A DNA stretch of 64,000 nt from assembly GCF_003590775.1 (NCBI RefSeq), contig NZ_QYUM01000004.1:434001-498000 (forward strand), given 5' to 3'. The translations under genes were made by a program, and so were the position numbers. This document shows positions 34,782 through 43,724 of this stretch, piece by piece. This DNA is from Sphingomonas cavernae. GTDB lineage: Bacteria > Pseudomonadota > Alphaproteobacteria > Sphingomonadales > Sphingomonadaceae. Positions within the stretch are counted from its first letter, which is position 1; each line of letters opens with the position of its first letter. The notes beneath the pieces were generated by a model. It saw only the letters and a program-made list of their open reading frames with translations, was not told where the DNA came from and searched no databases.

Positions 34782-35525
34782 ATGCATCACCGGATCGGGC
34801 GGCTCGCGCTGGCCATAGTCACACCCCTGCTGCTGACGGGCTGTCTGCTGACCCCCGGCAAGTTCACATCCACGCTCAGCATCAACGCCGATCGCAGTTT
34901 CACCTTCGCCTATAAGGGTGAGGTGATTGCGTTCGACCCCAGTGCCGAGATGGGCAAGGCGCTGAAGGATGGCGCGAAGGAAGAGCCCGATGCCGGCAAC
35001 GAAGATGGCGGAGCCGAGGAGGACGAGACTCTCTTTACCCCGATCGCGCTCCAGGACGAGGGCAAGGACGCCGCAGAGACCGATGCCGACAAGGAACGAA
35101 AACACCGCGCGATCGCCGAGGCGCTGTCAAAGGAAGCCGGCTATCGTTCGGTCCAGTATCTGGGCGAGGGGAAGTACCTGATCGATTATCAGGTGAGCGG
35201 CGCGCTGACGCACAATTTCGTCTATCCCTATAATATCGACGCAGAGGTGATCTTCCCCTTCATCGCGATCGAGCTGCGCAAGAACGGCACCGTACGCCTG
35301 AAGGCGCCAGCATTCGGCAACGAATCGACGGGGGATCAGGCGCCAGGCCGCGGCGAGGCCGCCAAGCTGCTCGACGGCACCTTCACGCTGGACACCGATG
35401 CCGAGATCGTCAGCCAGAACAACGAGGATGGCGTGCAGATCGTCAAGGGGCGCAAGGCGATCGTGTGGAAGGCGGATCCGCTGAGCAAGGCGGCACCCAC
35501 GGCGGTGCTGAGGATGACGCGGTAA
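34782..35525 (+). CDS. Lipoprotein of unknown function
   Basis: 247 residues. The N terminus ends in a clear lipobox, PLLLTGCLL, so the protein is lipid-anchored. The mature part has an acidic segment (EEPDAGNEDGGAEEDE) and a beta-rich C terminus. It begins three bases after the rlmB stop and is presumably cotranscribed. I do not recognise the family. Outer- versus inner-membrane sorting is not clear; the residue after the cysteine is leucine, which does not signal retention. Confidence 0.8.
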   Translation: MHHRIGRLALAIVTPLLLTGCLLTPGKFTSTLSINADRSFTFAYKGEVIAFDPSAEMGKALKDGAKEEPDAGNEDGGAEEDETLFTPIALQDEGKDAAETDADKERKHRAIAEALSKEAGYRSVQYLGEGKYLIDYQVSGALTHNFVYPYNIDAEVIFPFIAIELRKNGTVRLKAPAFGNESTGDQAPGRGEAAKLLDGTFTLDTDAEIVSQNNEDGVQIVKGRKAIVWKADPLSKAAPTAVLRMTR

Positions 35526-35548
35526 AGTAGGCTGTGCCTAGGTTGAAC

Positions 35549-35660
35549 CGCTCATCCTGAGGAGGGACTGAGCTTGGCGAAGTCCCGTCTCGAAGGACCG
35601 ACATCGCGCGTCCTTCGAGACGCCGTTTCGTCTTCGCTCAACGGCTCCTCAGGATGAGCG
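35549..35660. repeat. Palindromic intergenic repeat, family B copy 1
   Basis: Ends CCGCTCATCCTGAGGAG and CTCCTCAGGATGAGCGG are perfect reverse complements, with a strong internal hairpin CGTCTCGAAGGAC/GTCCTTCGAGACG. A related copy lies at 47038-47187. It fills the gap between the convergent lipoprotein and ferredoxin genes. The rest of the gap (35661-35753) shows nothing. Confidence 0.8.
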
Positions 35661-35753
35661 GCCCAGAGGGATCCAACCTAATCGTTCAACGCACAAGTTA
35701 TTCAAACCAAAGCGCATCGCCCCAGCGAAAGCCGACATTGTCGGGGGTTGAGC

Positions 35754-36071
35754 TCAGTCTTCCTGCGCGATGGTGACGCGCAGGCCGTCCAGGGCGTCGT
35801 TGAACGGAATCTGGCACGACAGGCGCGAAGTCCCGTCGCGGTGATCCGAGCTGTCGAGCAGGTCGTTCTCGTCCTCGCTCATCGCCGGCACCTTGTCGGC
35901 GAAGTCCTCGTCGACGTGAATGTGACAGGTTGCGCATGAGCAGCAGCCGCCGCACAGCGCGAGCAACTCGTCGAAACCGGCGTCGCGGATGACCTCCATG
36001 ACCGAAAGGCCAGTTTCACCCTCGACCACATGTTCGGTTCCGTCGCGCGTCACGACAACCAGCTTCGGCAT
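35754..36071 (-). CDS. 2Fe-2S ferredoxin (adrenodoxin type)
   Basis: 105 residues. Cysteines at 40, 46, 49 ([15 protein letters not shown]) and 86 (RLSCQI) provide the plant/adrenodoxin-type cluster ligands, with one additional neighbouring cysteine at 44 or so. It carries electrons to cytochrome P450s, Rieske oxygenases or Fe-S assembly; no partner is linked. ATG 36071 has GGAG eight bases upstream. Confidence 0.9.
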   Translation of the reverse strand: MPKLVVVTRDGTEHVVEGETGLSVMEVIRDAGFDELLALCGGCCSCATCHIHVDEDFADKVPAMSEDENDLLDSSDHRDGTSRLSCQIPFNDALDGLRVTIAQED

Positions 36072-36185
36072 CCACCTGTCTCCCATTCCGATCGTGCGCC
36101 CTATCCCCGAGCGAAACGCACAAATCAAGCTGTTTGGGCCAAGCCCGCATTGCGCCTCGCCATTTCGTGCGGAATGTCCTTGCCG

Positions 36186-38711
36186 TCAGAGCTGCCTGAG
36201 CGCGCGCGCGGGGCGCACCGACATCAACGGAATCGATCCGGCCAGACCGATGCCGAGCGTCAGAAGCGCGCCGACGAACAGCGTTCCCAGCACGACATTC
36301 CAGTCGGGCGCCCAGCCAAAATCAAAGACCTGCACGATCACATACCACGCGGCAGCGCTGCCGAGCACCAGCGATAGCAGCGCGAGGACCGAGGCGAGCA
36401 GCACATATTCGATCGCCTGCGCGCCGAGCACCTGAATCCGCGTGGCGCCGAGCGTCTTGAGGATGACGCTGTCATAGCTGCGCGCCTGTCGCGAGGCCGC
36501 GATCGCGCCGATCAGCACCGCGATCCCGGCGAGAATCGCAACCGACGCGGCGGCGACGATCGCGCCCGACATCTGGGTCAGCAGCGCGCTCACCTGCCCG
36601 ATCACCTCGCCCACCGCGATGATCGACACGCCGGCGAAGGCGCCGAGCACTGCGCGCGTCACCGCTGGCTCGCGGTCGGCCGGCATCGTGATCGTTGCGG
36701 CAACCGTGTGCGGCGCACCGCTGAGCGTGTTGGGTGAGAAGACGAGGACATAGTTGAACCCCATCGTGTCCCAGTTGACCTGCCGGAGCGAGGCGATGCG
36801 CGCCTCGATCTCGCGGCCGAGCACGCTGACCGTGAGCATATCCCCCACGCCGATGCCAAGCGTCTTGGCGGCCTCCTGATCGAGCGAAATCAGCGGCGGT
36901 CCCGCATAGTCGGCGGGCCACCATGTCCCGGCCACCAGGTCGCTGCCCTCGGGAAGCTTCGCGCTATAGGTCACGCCGCGCTCGCCGCGCAGGAACCACG
37001 CGCCCTCGGGAATCTCCTTCAGATCAGCGACGCGTTGCCCGGCATAGGCGACGATCGTGCCGCGCAGCGCGGGCACCATATTGAGCTCCGCTCCGGGCGC
37101 CTCCTTCTCCACGATTGCGCGGAAACGACCTTGCTCCGCGGCGGGAATGTCGAGCACGAACTGATTGGGCGCCTTTTTGGGAACGGTGCGGCTGATCTCG
37201 GCATCGAGACTGGTCTGGATGCCCGCCAGCGTAACGAACAAGGTGAGCGCGAGCCCCAGCGCCACGACGAGCGCAGATGTCTGTGCGCCCGGCCGGTACA
37301 GATTGGCGATCGCCAGCCGCCATAGCGGCCGCCTGGGCCGCGGTATCCGTCGCGCCAGCCGGCTGACCGCGAGCCCCAACAATAGTAGCAGGAGGAGTAC
37401 CGCCGCGACGGCGCCGAGAACTGCGGCCGAAAAGATCGGCTCTCGCGCGGTCAGCAACGCAAGCGCGAGCAGCGCGACGATGGCGGCCGCGACGACCAGG
37501 ACGCTCTGGCGGTCTAGCCGCCATCCAGTCTCGACGAGCGCGCGAAATATTGCGGCGGCCGGCTGCGTCCGTGCGCGCGCGAGCGGTGGCAGCGTAAAGA
37601 TGAAGGCGATGAGAAGGCCATAGGCCGCGCTGGTCAGCAAGGGCAGCGAATGGATGCGGAGGCCCGGCTGGACGGGCAAGGCGTCGCCCGCCAGTGCGAC
37701 GATCGCGGGCGGCAGGAGCGCGCCCAGCACAACGCCGCACATAATCGCGAGCAGCCCGACCGCGCCGACCTGAAGCAGATAGATGCGCTGGATGTCGCCG
37801 GACGTTGCGCCGAGCACCTTGAACGTGGCGATCCCGTCGCGCTTGAGCATGAGATAGGAGGAAACGCCGTTGCTGACGCCAATCCCCGCAATCACCAGCG
37901 CCGCCAGCCCGATCAGCGACAGGAACTGCCCCATGCGTTCGAAGAAGCGATTGGCGCCGGGCGCTGCGCGATCGCGGTCCTTGAATTCCCAACCCGCCGA
38001 CGTGAAGCGCTTCTCGAGCGCGGCGCGTGTCGATGCGGCGTCGGCGCCCTCGACCAGTCGAAGACGATATTTGCTCTCATAGAGGCTGCCGGGCTGGATC
38101 AACCCCGTCCGCCGCAGCCCCTCGATCGAGACCAGCGCGACGGGCCCCAGCGTGAACCCCTCACCCACGCGATCGGGTTCGTCGTCGATGATGTCGCGGA
38201 TCGTGAAAAGCGCGGCGCCATAACGGAGGCGATCACCGGGGCGGAGCTGCAACCGCTCGGCAAGCGCATCGCCGATCACGATCTGATCGGGAGGCAGGTT
38301 GCGCGCGTAAATGCCGCTACGCAGCGCGAGCGTACCATAGAGCGGATAGGCGACATCGACGCCCTTGAGTTCGGTGAGCACCGCCGCGGGAACAGTCCCC
38401 TGCCCCGCATCGCTACGCTGCGCCATCGCGCGCATACGGATCGTCTCGCTGAGCCGGCCAACGTCGCGCAATGTCTGTTTTTCCGACGCACTCGCCTCGC
38501 GCTGCGTCATGGCGACCTCGATATCGCCGCCGAGCAGCGTCTGCCCGCGCGCCGCAAGCTCGTCGGTGATCGCCGCGGTCAGGCTGCCGATCGCGGCCAA
38601 TGTCGCCACGCCGAGGAACAGGCAGATGAAGAGCAAGCGCAATCCGCGGAAGCCCGCATGGAGGTCGCGGCGCGCGATGCGCCAGCTTGTCCGCCAGTCC
38701 AGTGCGGTCAT
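36186..38711 (-). CDS. ybbP: FtsX-like ABC transporter permease (YbbP type)
   Basis: 841 residues with about ten membrane helices and two FtsX-type modules separated by large periplasmic regions. The N terminus SWRIARRDLHAGFRGLRLLF matches the YbbP family, which partners a LolD-like ATPase. The stop codon of the ATPase gene overlaps its start by four bases. The transporter probably extracts or exports lipids or lipoproteins rather than importing a solute. A palindromic repeat and the ferredoxin lie downstream. Confidence 0.9.
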   Translation of the reverse strand: MTALDWRTSWRIARRDLHAGFRGLRLLFICLFLGVATLAAIGSLTAAITDELAARGQTLLGGDIEVAMTQREASASEKQTLRDVGRLSETIRMRAMAQRSDAGQGTVPAAVLTELKGVDVAYPLYGTLALRSGIYARNLPPDQIVIGDALAERLQLRPGDRLRYGAALFTIRDIIDDEPDRVGEGFTLGPVALVSIEGLRRTGLIQPGSLYESKYRLRLVEGADAASTRAALEKRFTSAGWEFKDRDRAAPGANRFFERMGQFLSLIGLAALVIAGIGVSNGVSSYLMLKRDGIATFKVLGATSGDIQRIYLLQVGAVGLLAIMCGVVLGALLPPAIVALAGDALPVQPGLRIHSLPLLTSAAYGLLIAFIFTLPPLARARTQPAAAIFRALVETGWRLDRQSVLVVAAAIVALLALALLTAREPIFSAAVLGAVAAVLLLLLLLGLAVSRLARRIPRPRRPLWRLAIANLYRPGAQTSALVVALGLALTLFVTLAGIQTSLDAEISRTVPKKAPNQFVLDIPAAEQGRFRAIVEKEAPGAELNMVPALRGTIVAYAGQRVADLKEIPEGAWFLRGERGVTYSAKLPEGSDLVAGTWWPADYAGPPLISLDQEAAKTLGIGVGDMLTVSVLGREIEARIASLRQVNWDTMGFNYVLVFSPNTLSGAPHTVAATITMPADREPAVTRAVLGAFAGVSIIAVGEVIGQVSALLTQMSGAIVAAASVAILAGIAVLIGAIAASRQARSYDSVILKTLGATRIQVLGAQAIEYVLLASVLALLSLVLGSAAAWYVIVQVFDFGWAPDWNVVLGTLFVGALLTLGIGLAGSIPLMSVRPARALRQL

Positions 38712-39409
38712 GCGCGGCGGTCCGCGACGATCCGGCCGTCGCGCATCTCAACGATCCGGTCGCAGCGCTCGGCCAGCGATGGATCATGCGTGATCATGAC
38801 GAGCGTCGCGCCCGACGCCGCCTGCCGCGCGAAAAGCATGTCGATCACCGTGGCGCCGGTGGCCGCATCGAGATTGCCCGTCGGCTCGTCAGCGAAGATG
38901 ATCCCGGGGCGTGGGGCGACCGCACGCGCGATCGCCACGCGCTGCTGCTCGCCGCCCGAAAGCTGCGCGGGATAGTGATCGAGACGATGGCCGAGGCCGA
39001 CCGCCACAAGCTCTTCGGCGGCGCGCGCAAAGGCGTCCTCATGGTCGGCGAGCTCGAGCGGCACCGCGACATTCTCCAGGGCGGTCATGGTGGGCAGCAG
39101 GTGGAAGGACTGGAGGACGATGCCGATCCGTCCACGCCGTGCGCGCGCCAGCGCATCCTCGTCGAGCGCGCCGAAATCGACCCCGGCGACTATCACTTCG
39201 CCCCCGCTCGCGCGCTCGAGTCCCGACAGCACCGCCATCAGCGACGACTTGCCCGATCCCGAGGCCCCAAGGATCGCGAGGCTTTCGCCGCGACCGATTT
39301 CGAGATCGATGCCCTTCAGAATTTCGACGGGCGTGGCGCGCGTGCCGAGCGAGAGCGTGACATTGCGCGCGCGGATCGCAATAGTGGGGGCATCGACAGG
39401 TGCATGCAT
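38708..39409 (-). CDS. ybbA: ABC transporter ATP-binding protein (YbbA/LolD type)
   Basis: 233 residues from ATG 39409. Walker A GASGSGKSSLM, Q-loop VLQSFHLLPTMTA, signature LSGGEQQRVAIARA and Walker B IIFADEPTGNLD are all present. It powers the overlapping downstream permease. It is divergent from the esterase gene with no free space between start codons, so at least one promoter must lie inside coding sequence. The two genes and esterase are a conserved set in many proteobacteria. Confidence 0.92.
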   Translation of the reverse strand: MHAPVDAPTIAIRARNVTLSLGTRATPVEILKGIDLEIGRGESLAILGASGSGKSSLMAVLSGLERASGGEVIVAGVDFGALDEDALARARRGRIGIVLQSFHLLPTMTALENVAVPLELADHEDAFARAAEELVAVGLGHRLDHYPAQLSGGEQQRVAIARAVAPRPGIIFADEPTGNLDAATGATVIDMLFARQAASGATLVMITHDPSLAERCDRIVEMRDGRIVADRRA

Positions 39410-40120
39410 GAAAAGGAAAACTCCTTGGCGACGAAGCTCGCTCAATATGGGTCATTACTCGCGCTTGTCCATGTGGTGGCAGGCTGTTCTGCTGACGCGC
39501 CCCAACAACAGTCCACGCTGCGCGAGGAAAATGCCGCCGCTAGCGTCGTGCCCGCAAAGGACACAAAACTCGTCGTCGCCTTTGGGGACAGCCTGTTTGC
39601 GGGCTATGGCCTCGCCCAGGATCAGGGTTTCGCTCCCGCGCTCGAACGCGCGCTTAGCGCCGGGGGCGTCAAAGCGCAGGTCTTTAATGCCGGCGTTTCG
39701 GGCGATACCAGCGCGGCCGGGCTGCAGCGCCTTTCCTTCGTGCTCGACGGGTTGGCGCGCAAGCCCGATCTCGTCATCGTCGGGCTGGGGGGCAATGACA
39801 TGCTGAGAGGGCTGAGCCCCGAGGCGACGCGCGCCAATCTCGACGCGATCCTGAGCGAACTCGACAAGCGAGGCGTCAGGACGATGCTGACCGGCATGCT
39901 CGCCGCCCCCAATCTGGGCGCCGATTACGCCGCGGCATTCAATCGCATCTATCCCGAACTGGCGCGCAAGCACGGCGCGACGCTCTATCCCTTTTTCCTC
40001 GATGGTGTTGTCGGACGCCGCGACCTGCTGCTGCCCGATGGCATCCACCCCAATGACCGGGGCGTCGACGTCGTGGTCAGCCATGTCGCGCCCCAAGTGT
40101 CGGGGGCTTTGGACGAATAG
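39404..40120 (+). CDS. tesA: GDSL-family arylesterase/lysophospholipase
   Basis: 238 residues from ATG 39404, or 231 from a TTG at 39425. Block I FGDSLFAGYGL, block III GGND and block V DGIHPND place the Ser, Asp and His residues. The TTG start has AGGA seven bases upstream and would give a standard lipoprotein signal (SLLALVHVVAGC); the ATG start overlaps the divergent ybbA start. I list the ATG but consider the TTG at least as likely. It hydrolyses esters in the periplasm. Confidence 0.88.
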   Translation: MHEKENSLATKLAQYGSLLALVHVVAGCSADAPQQQSTLREENAAASVVPAKDTKLVVAFGDSLFAGYGLAQDQGFAPALERALSAGGVKAQVFNAGVSGDTSAAGLQRLSFVLDGLARKPDLVIVGLGGNDMLRGLSPEATRANLDAILSELDKRGVRTMLTGMLAAPNLGADYAAAFNRIYPELARKHGATLYPFFLDGVVGRRDLLLPDGIHPNDRGVDVVVSHVAPQVSGALDE

Positions 40121-40252
40121 TTGCGGCCATTCGTCGCATTGCCATGACTATGAGCCAGCATATCCCATAATATTGACTTCAAAGGAGAAGCGGCGTTATG
40201 CAGCCGCTCGGGCGACCAGAGCCCAACAGAAAAAGGACGGCGCGGCATCCAT

Positions 40253-41482
40253 ATGAAACGGAGTCATGGCACTTCGTACGCCGATCTGGTTCGCCGCGTC
40301 ACCGAGCATCCGCCGACGCCGAAGCTCTTGGATACCGCTATCATCGACCGGCATCGCTGGACGATCTTTCCCAATAGAATCCGTGAATGGCGCCGGCGCA
40401 GCGGCTTTCCCAAGCTGCTTGCCCTATCGCAGCATATTCCCGCCATTCCTTATATCCGCCTGTCCAAGATCGAGCGCGGCGAGGTGGTGGCACGCGCCGA
40501 GGAACTTGTCGCGATCGCCCGCGCACTCGGCGTGAAACCGGGGCAGTTGCTCGTCGACATTGACGATCCGGGCTTCGACATCGCGCGGTGGGCCTCCGAA
40601 TTCCAGGATCCTGCGGCCTTCGACGTTGCGGAGGACAGTTTCGCGGTGCTTCTGGCTGCGGCGCTGCGTGCGCGTCGCGATGCCGACGCCGGGCTTTCGA
40701 TCGCCGCGATCGAGACCGTGTACGGCATTCCGCCCGTGATCCTGTCGCGTCTCGAAAACGCCTACAAGACGCTGGACCGCTGGAACGACGCCACATTGAT
40801 CGCGCTGTGCCGCATCTTCGGCGTGCATGACATCAAGGCTCTGCGCGCCGCGGTAACCGATGCGCATGAAAGCGGCACGCTTGCGCCCTATCTTGCACAG
40901 ATCGCCAATCCCGAACTGAGGATCGCGAAGACCCGCGCAAAGGTCGCGGCCTTGCGTACCGAGCTCGATGCAGTGGCTGGCAAGCCATCAGCCGTCACGG
41001 AGCATCAGACAGCCAAGGGTCCGCCGCCGCGCCGCACGCCCGAAGCCGCCCCACATTCGACCGCCGCGCAGCAGCCCTCGGCGGTGATGGCCGCGATCCA
41101 GGCTTCGGACACGGCGACAGTTCGGCTGCTGCCCGTTTTCGGTACGCCGCTGAACGACGGACTGATCGCACGTACCGCGACCGGGGCCACGGTCGAGGCG
41201 CCGCGCATCGCAGGGGCCAATGCCTTCGGGCTTCGCGTCTGCCGTCCGTCGCTGGGGCCCGCATTGCCCGGCCGCGCCACGGTGATTGTAGACCCCGATC
41301 GCTTCCCCTCGGCCGGAGGAATCGCGGTGATCCGCGAAGAAGGCGGCCTGCGCCTTTTGTCGATTACCTTCGATCGCGATGGTCGCATGATGGGCCATAG
41401 CCTGAACCCGGACCGCGAGATGGTCATGGACAGCCTCGACCCGGTCAATGTGGCAACCGTGATCGGCGCGGTGTTCGAATAG
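40253..41482 (+). CDS. XRE-family regulator with degenerate S24-like C terminus
   Basis: 409 residues. An XRE helix-turn-helix occupies about 40-95 (NRIREWRRRSGF, SKIERGEVVARAEELVAIARAL), a second HTH-like segment about 145-195. After a Pro/Ala linker, residues 290-409 match the S24/LexA C-terminal fold: GLRVCRPSLGPALPGRATVIVDP and SLNPDREMVMDSL. The canonical GDSMxP serine site reads RPSLGP and the catalytic lysine is absent (RLLSITF), so self-cleavage is unlikely. AAGGA is 15 bases upstream, rather far. Targets unknown. Confidence 0.75.
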   Translation: MKRSHGTSYADLVRRVTEHPPTPKLLDTAIIDRHRWTIFPNRIREWRRRSGFPKLLALSQHIPAIPYIRLSKIERGEVVARAEELVAIARALGVKPGQLLVDIDDPGFDIARWASEFQDPAAFDVAEDSFAVLLAAALRARRDADAGLSIAAIETVYGIPPVILSRLENAYKTLDRWNDATLIALCRIFGVHDIKALRAAVTDAHESGTLAPYLAQIANPELRIAKTRAKVAALRTELDAVAGKPSAVTEHQTAKGPPPRRTPEAAPHSTAAQQPSAVMAAIQASDTATVRLLPVFGTPLNDGLIARTATGATVEAPRIAGANAFGLRVCRPSLGPALPGRATVIVDPDRFPSAGGIAVIREEGGLRLLSITFDRDGRMMGHSLNPDREMVMDSLDPVNVATVIGAVFE

Positions 41483-41526
41483 TTTGATACGATATTAGTG
41501 TCCGGGGGCCCCGGTGTCCGCTTACC

Positions 41527-41535
41527 TCCTATAAT
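41527..41535 (+). promoter_or_regulatory. TCCTATAAT element upstream of the GGDEF-EAL gene
   Basis: TCCTATAAT lies 32 bases before the start codon. The same nonamer or a one- or two-base variant precedes motA, flaF, flgC and fliN. It may be the -10 of a shared flagellar promoter; no conserved -35 was found. Confidence 0.4.
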
Positions 41536-41566
41536 GATGCTACTGGGCACCGATTAGGACCATGGT

Positions 41567-42940
41567 ATGCGCGTACCCCGTTGGGCAGAATGTTTGTTGT
41601 CTGGTCCCACTCAGCAACTGTCATCGGAGACGGCAACCGCGCCGCAAGATCCGCTGACGGGGCTGCCACCACGATCGATGCTCGCCGAACTGCTCACGGA
41701 GACGCGATTGCAGGGCCAATTGCCCAAAACCGTCTCGCTGCTCGTCGTCAACCTGGATCGCTTCAAGCTCGTCAATGATCTGTGTGGCCATGCTGCCGGC
41801 GACCAGGTGCTCAGAGTGGCGGCCGAGCGGCTCCGCCGCACGACCGACGAGCATATGCGGCTGCTTCATCTGGGCGGTGACGAATTTGCGCTTCTTGTCC
41901 CGCATATGCGCGGCGACGGGATGGCCGAAAGTCTCGCGCGTCGGATCCTCGATACGGTTTCGCTCCCGATAGATGTCTGCGGAAGGGTCGTCGATGTCGG
42001 CGCGTCGGTGGGCTTCGCGGTGGACGAAAGTGGCACGAGCGCTGCCACCGATCTGCTCCGCGCGGCGTGCATCGCGATGTCGCGCGCCAAGCGCGATGGA
42101 GGCGGCGCATTTTGCGCGTTCGAACCCTCCATGGACGTTGACCTGCGCGACCGCGCGGCGCTGGAGGACGATCTGCGGTCGGGCATTCAGCGCGGCGAGA
42201 TCATCGCCTACTATCAGCCGATCTTTTCGTTGCGTTCCGCGGATCTGGTGGGCTTCGAGAGCCTTGCGCGGTGGAACCATCCGCAGCGCGGCATGCTCGA
42301 CCCCGGCACCTTCATTCCGATCGCCGAAGATCTGGACGCGATCAACGACCTCTGCTTCACGTTGCTGCGTCAGGCCTGCCGCGACCTCAGGAGCTGGCCA
42401 GCGCACCTGACATTGTCGATCAATGTTTCGCCCATCCAGATCTGCGATCCCGACCTGCCGTTGAGGCTGCTCCAGATACTCTATGCCGGCGGAATCGCGC
42501 CGGGCCGGCTGATCGTCGAGATCACCGAAAGCGCGCTCGTGCGCGATGTCGAGCTGGCGCGCGCGACGATCACGTCGCTGCGCAACGCCGGGGTGAAGGT
42601 GGCGCTGGACGATTTCGGAACGGGGTATTCGAGCCTGCACCATCTGCGCGAGTTGCAGTTCGACCGGATCAAGATCGATCGGTCATTCATTGAGGCGCTC
42701 GACGGCTTTGCGGGCAGCAAGATCGTGAAAGCGATCGTCGACCTGGGGCAGAGCCTGGGCATGCCCGTGACCGCCGAAGGAATCGAAACGCTCGAACAGG
42801 CAACCATGCTGTCGAACCTTGGTTGCACCTATGGTCAGGGCTTCCTGTTCGGCCGTCCGCTCCCACCGGCAGCGACGCTGCGAATGGTCATCGAGCTGGA
42901 GGACGACCCGAACCTGCTCCGTGCTGTGGGGCAGAACTGA
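41567..42940 (+). CDS. GGDEF-EAL cyclic di-GMP enzyme
   Basis: 457 residues without membrane segments or sensory domain. The diguanylate cyclase site GGDEF (103-107) is intact. The phosphodiesterase domain has ESL in place of EAL at 231-233 plus NVSPIQ, DDFGTGYSS, KIDRSFI and EGIET, so it is probably active too. It is preceded by a flagellar-type promoter element and followed directly by flagellar genes on the other strand, consistent with control of motility through c-di-GMP. TAGGA lies seven bases before the ATG. Confidence 0.9.
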   Translation: MRVPRWAECLLSGPTQQLSSETATAPQDPLTGLPPRSMLAELLTETRLQGQLPKTVSLLVVNLDRFKLVNDLCGHAAGDQVLRVAAERLRRTTDEHMRLLHLGGDEFALLVPHMRGDGMAESLARRILDTVSLPIDVCGRVVDVGASVGFAVDESGTSAATDLLRAACIAMSRAKRDGGGAFCAFEPSMDVDLRDRAALEDDLRSGIQRGEIIAYYQPIFSLRSADLVGFESLARWNHPQRGMLDPGTFIPIAEDLDAINDLCFTLLRQACRDLRSWPAHLTLSINVSPIQICDPDLPLRLLQILYAGGIAPGRLIVEITESALVRDVELARATITSLRNAGVKVALDDFGTGYSSLHHLRELQFDRIKIDRSFIEALDGFAGSKIVKAIVDLGQSLGMPVTAEGIETLEQATMLSNLGCTYGQGFLFGRPLPPAATLRMVIELEDDPNLLRAVGQN

Positions 42941-42948
42941 ACTTCACA

Positions 42949-42977
42949 ATGTCGCCCCAGCGAAAGCTGGGCGACAT
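42949..42977. repeat. Short hairpin between convergent genes
   Basis: Perfect-looking stem ATGTCGC plus CCAGC pairing with GCTGG plus GCGACAT around a GAAA loop, one C bulged. It lies nine bases after the GGDEF-EAL stop and may act as a terminator, though it has no long T tract. Confidence 0.6.
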
Positions 42978-43009
42978 CAGATATTTTTGGTTGGAGGGTT
43001 GCCCCTCGC

Positions 43010-43432
43010 TCAATATTCCGAATTGACCGAGATCGGCGTCGCCAGATCCATGTGCGACAAATCGCCGCGTGCGCCATAGGTCGACGTGCGGCTGCCCGAA
43101 AGCCGCTTGGCTTCGGCGGCAACCGCACCCATCATCTCGGCCGACAGGTCGATCTGACGCTCGAGGATCGCGGCATTGGCTGTCGACGCGTCGCCGAGAG
43201 CGATCAGGGCGCTGGCGAGCGCGTCGCGCTCTTCGTCGTCGAGTGCCTCGGTCCAGCCGGGCTGCTCGCGATTGACACGCGCAAGCTCGGTTTCAAGGAC
43301 GCCGACGAGCCGCACCTTCGCGGTTGCGAGTTCGGCGAGATCGAGTGCGCGCTCATGCCCGCGCAACCGGTCGGTCTCCTCGTTCATGATCAGCGTCAGC
43401 GAAGCCATGACATCGATCACATTACTGGCCAT
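43010..43432 (-). CDS. FlgN-like flagellar chaperone
   Basis: 140 residues, mostly helical and charged, with the FlgN-type layout of an N-terminal segment of heptad-like hydrophobics (IDVMASLTLIMNEETDRLRGHERALDLAELATAKV) and a flexible C terminus. It overlaps the end of flgJ by 11 bases, as the last gene of the flgC-led operon. FlgN binds the hook-filament junction proteins before export. Similarity is by size, helical pattern and position rather than by a diagnostic motif. GGAGG lies nine bases before ATG 43432. Confidence 0.6.
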   Translation of the reverse strand: MASNVIDVMASLTLIMNEETDRLRGHERALDLAELATAKVRLVGVLETELARVNREQPGWTEALDDEERDALASALIALGDASTANAAILERQIDLSAEMMGAVAAEAKRLSGSRTSTYGARGDLSHMDLATPISVNSEY

Positions 43433-43724
43433 TGGCAGCACCCTCCTGCATCCTGATCATCTGATCCAGCACCATCGGCGCCAGCCCGAAATTGCCGCGT
43501 TTCGCGATCTCGTTGCCCATCTGCTCGGCAAGGATGCCGCGGAACATCTCTTCGGCATGGCCGCCTGAAAAGCCGGTGTCGGTTTCCACCATCTCCACCA
43601 TGAGCTTGGTCATCTGACCCACGAACACCGCCTCGAACTCGCGCGCGGTGGTTGCCATATCGCGGGCCGGCCTGGGCATCTGCGGCGCCTGTGACGGCGG
43701 CAGCGAAGACGTAGGATCCATCAT
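43422..43724 (-). CDS. flgJ: Rod-binding protein, FlgJ N-terminal type
   Basis: 100 residues. The sequence AREFEAVFVGQMTKLMVEMVETDTGFSGGHAEEMFRGILAEQMGNEIAKRG is the conserved rod-capping domain. It lacks the C-terminal muramidase domain found in enterobacterial FlgJ, as in many alphaproteobacteria. Its ATG overlaps the flgI stop by four bases. It guides rod polymerisation in the periplasm. Confidence 0.92.
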   Translation of the reverse strand: MMDPTSSLPPSQAPQMPRPARDMATTAREFEAVFVGQMTKLMVEMVETDTGFSGGHAEEMFRGILAEQMGNEIAKRGNFGLAPMVLDQMIRMQEGAANGQ

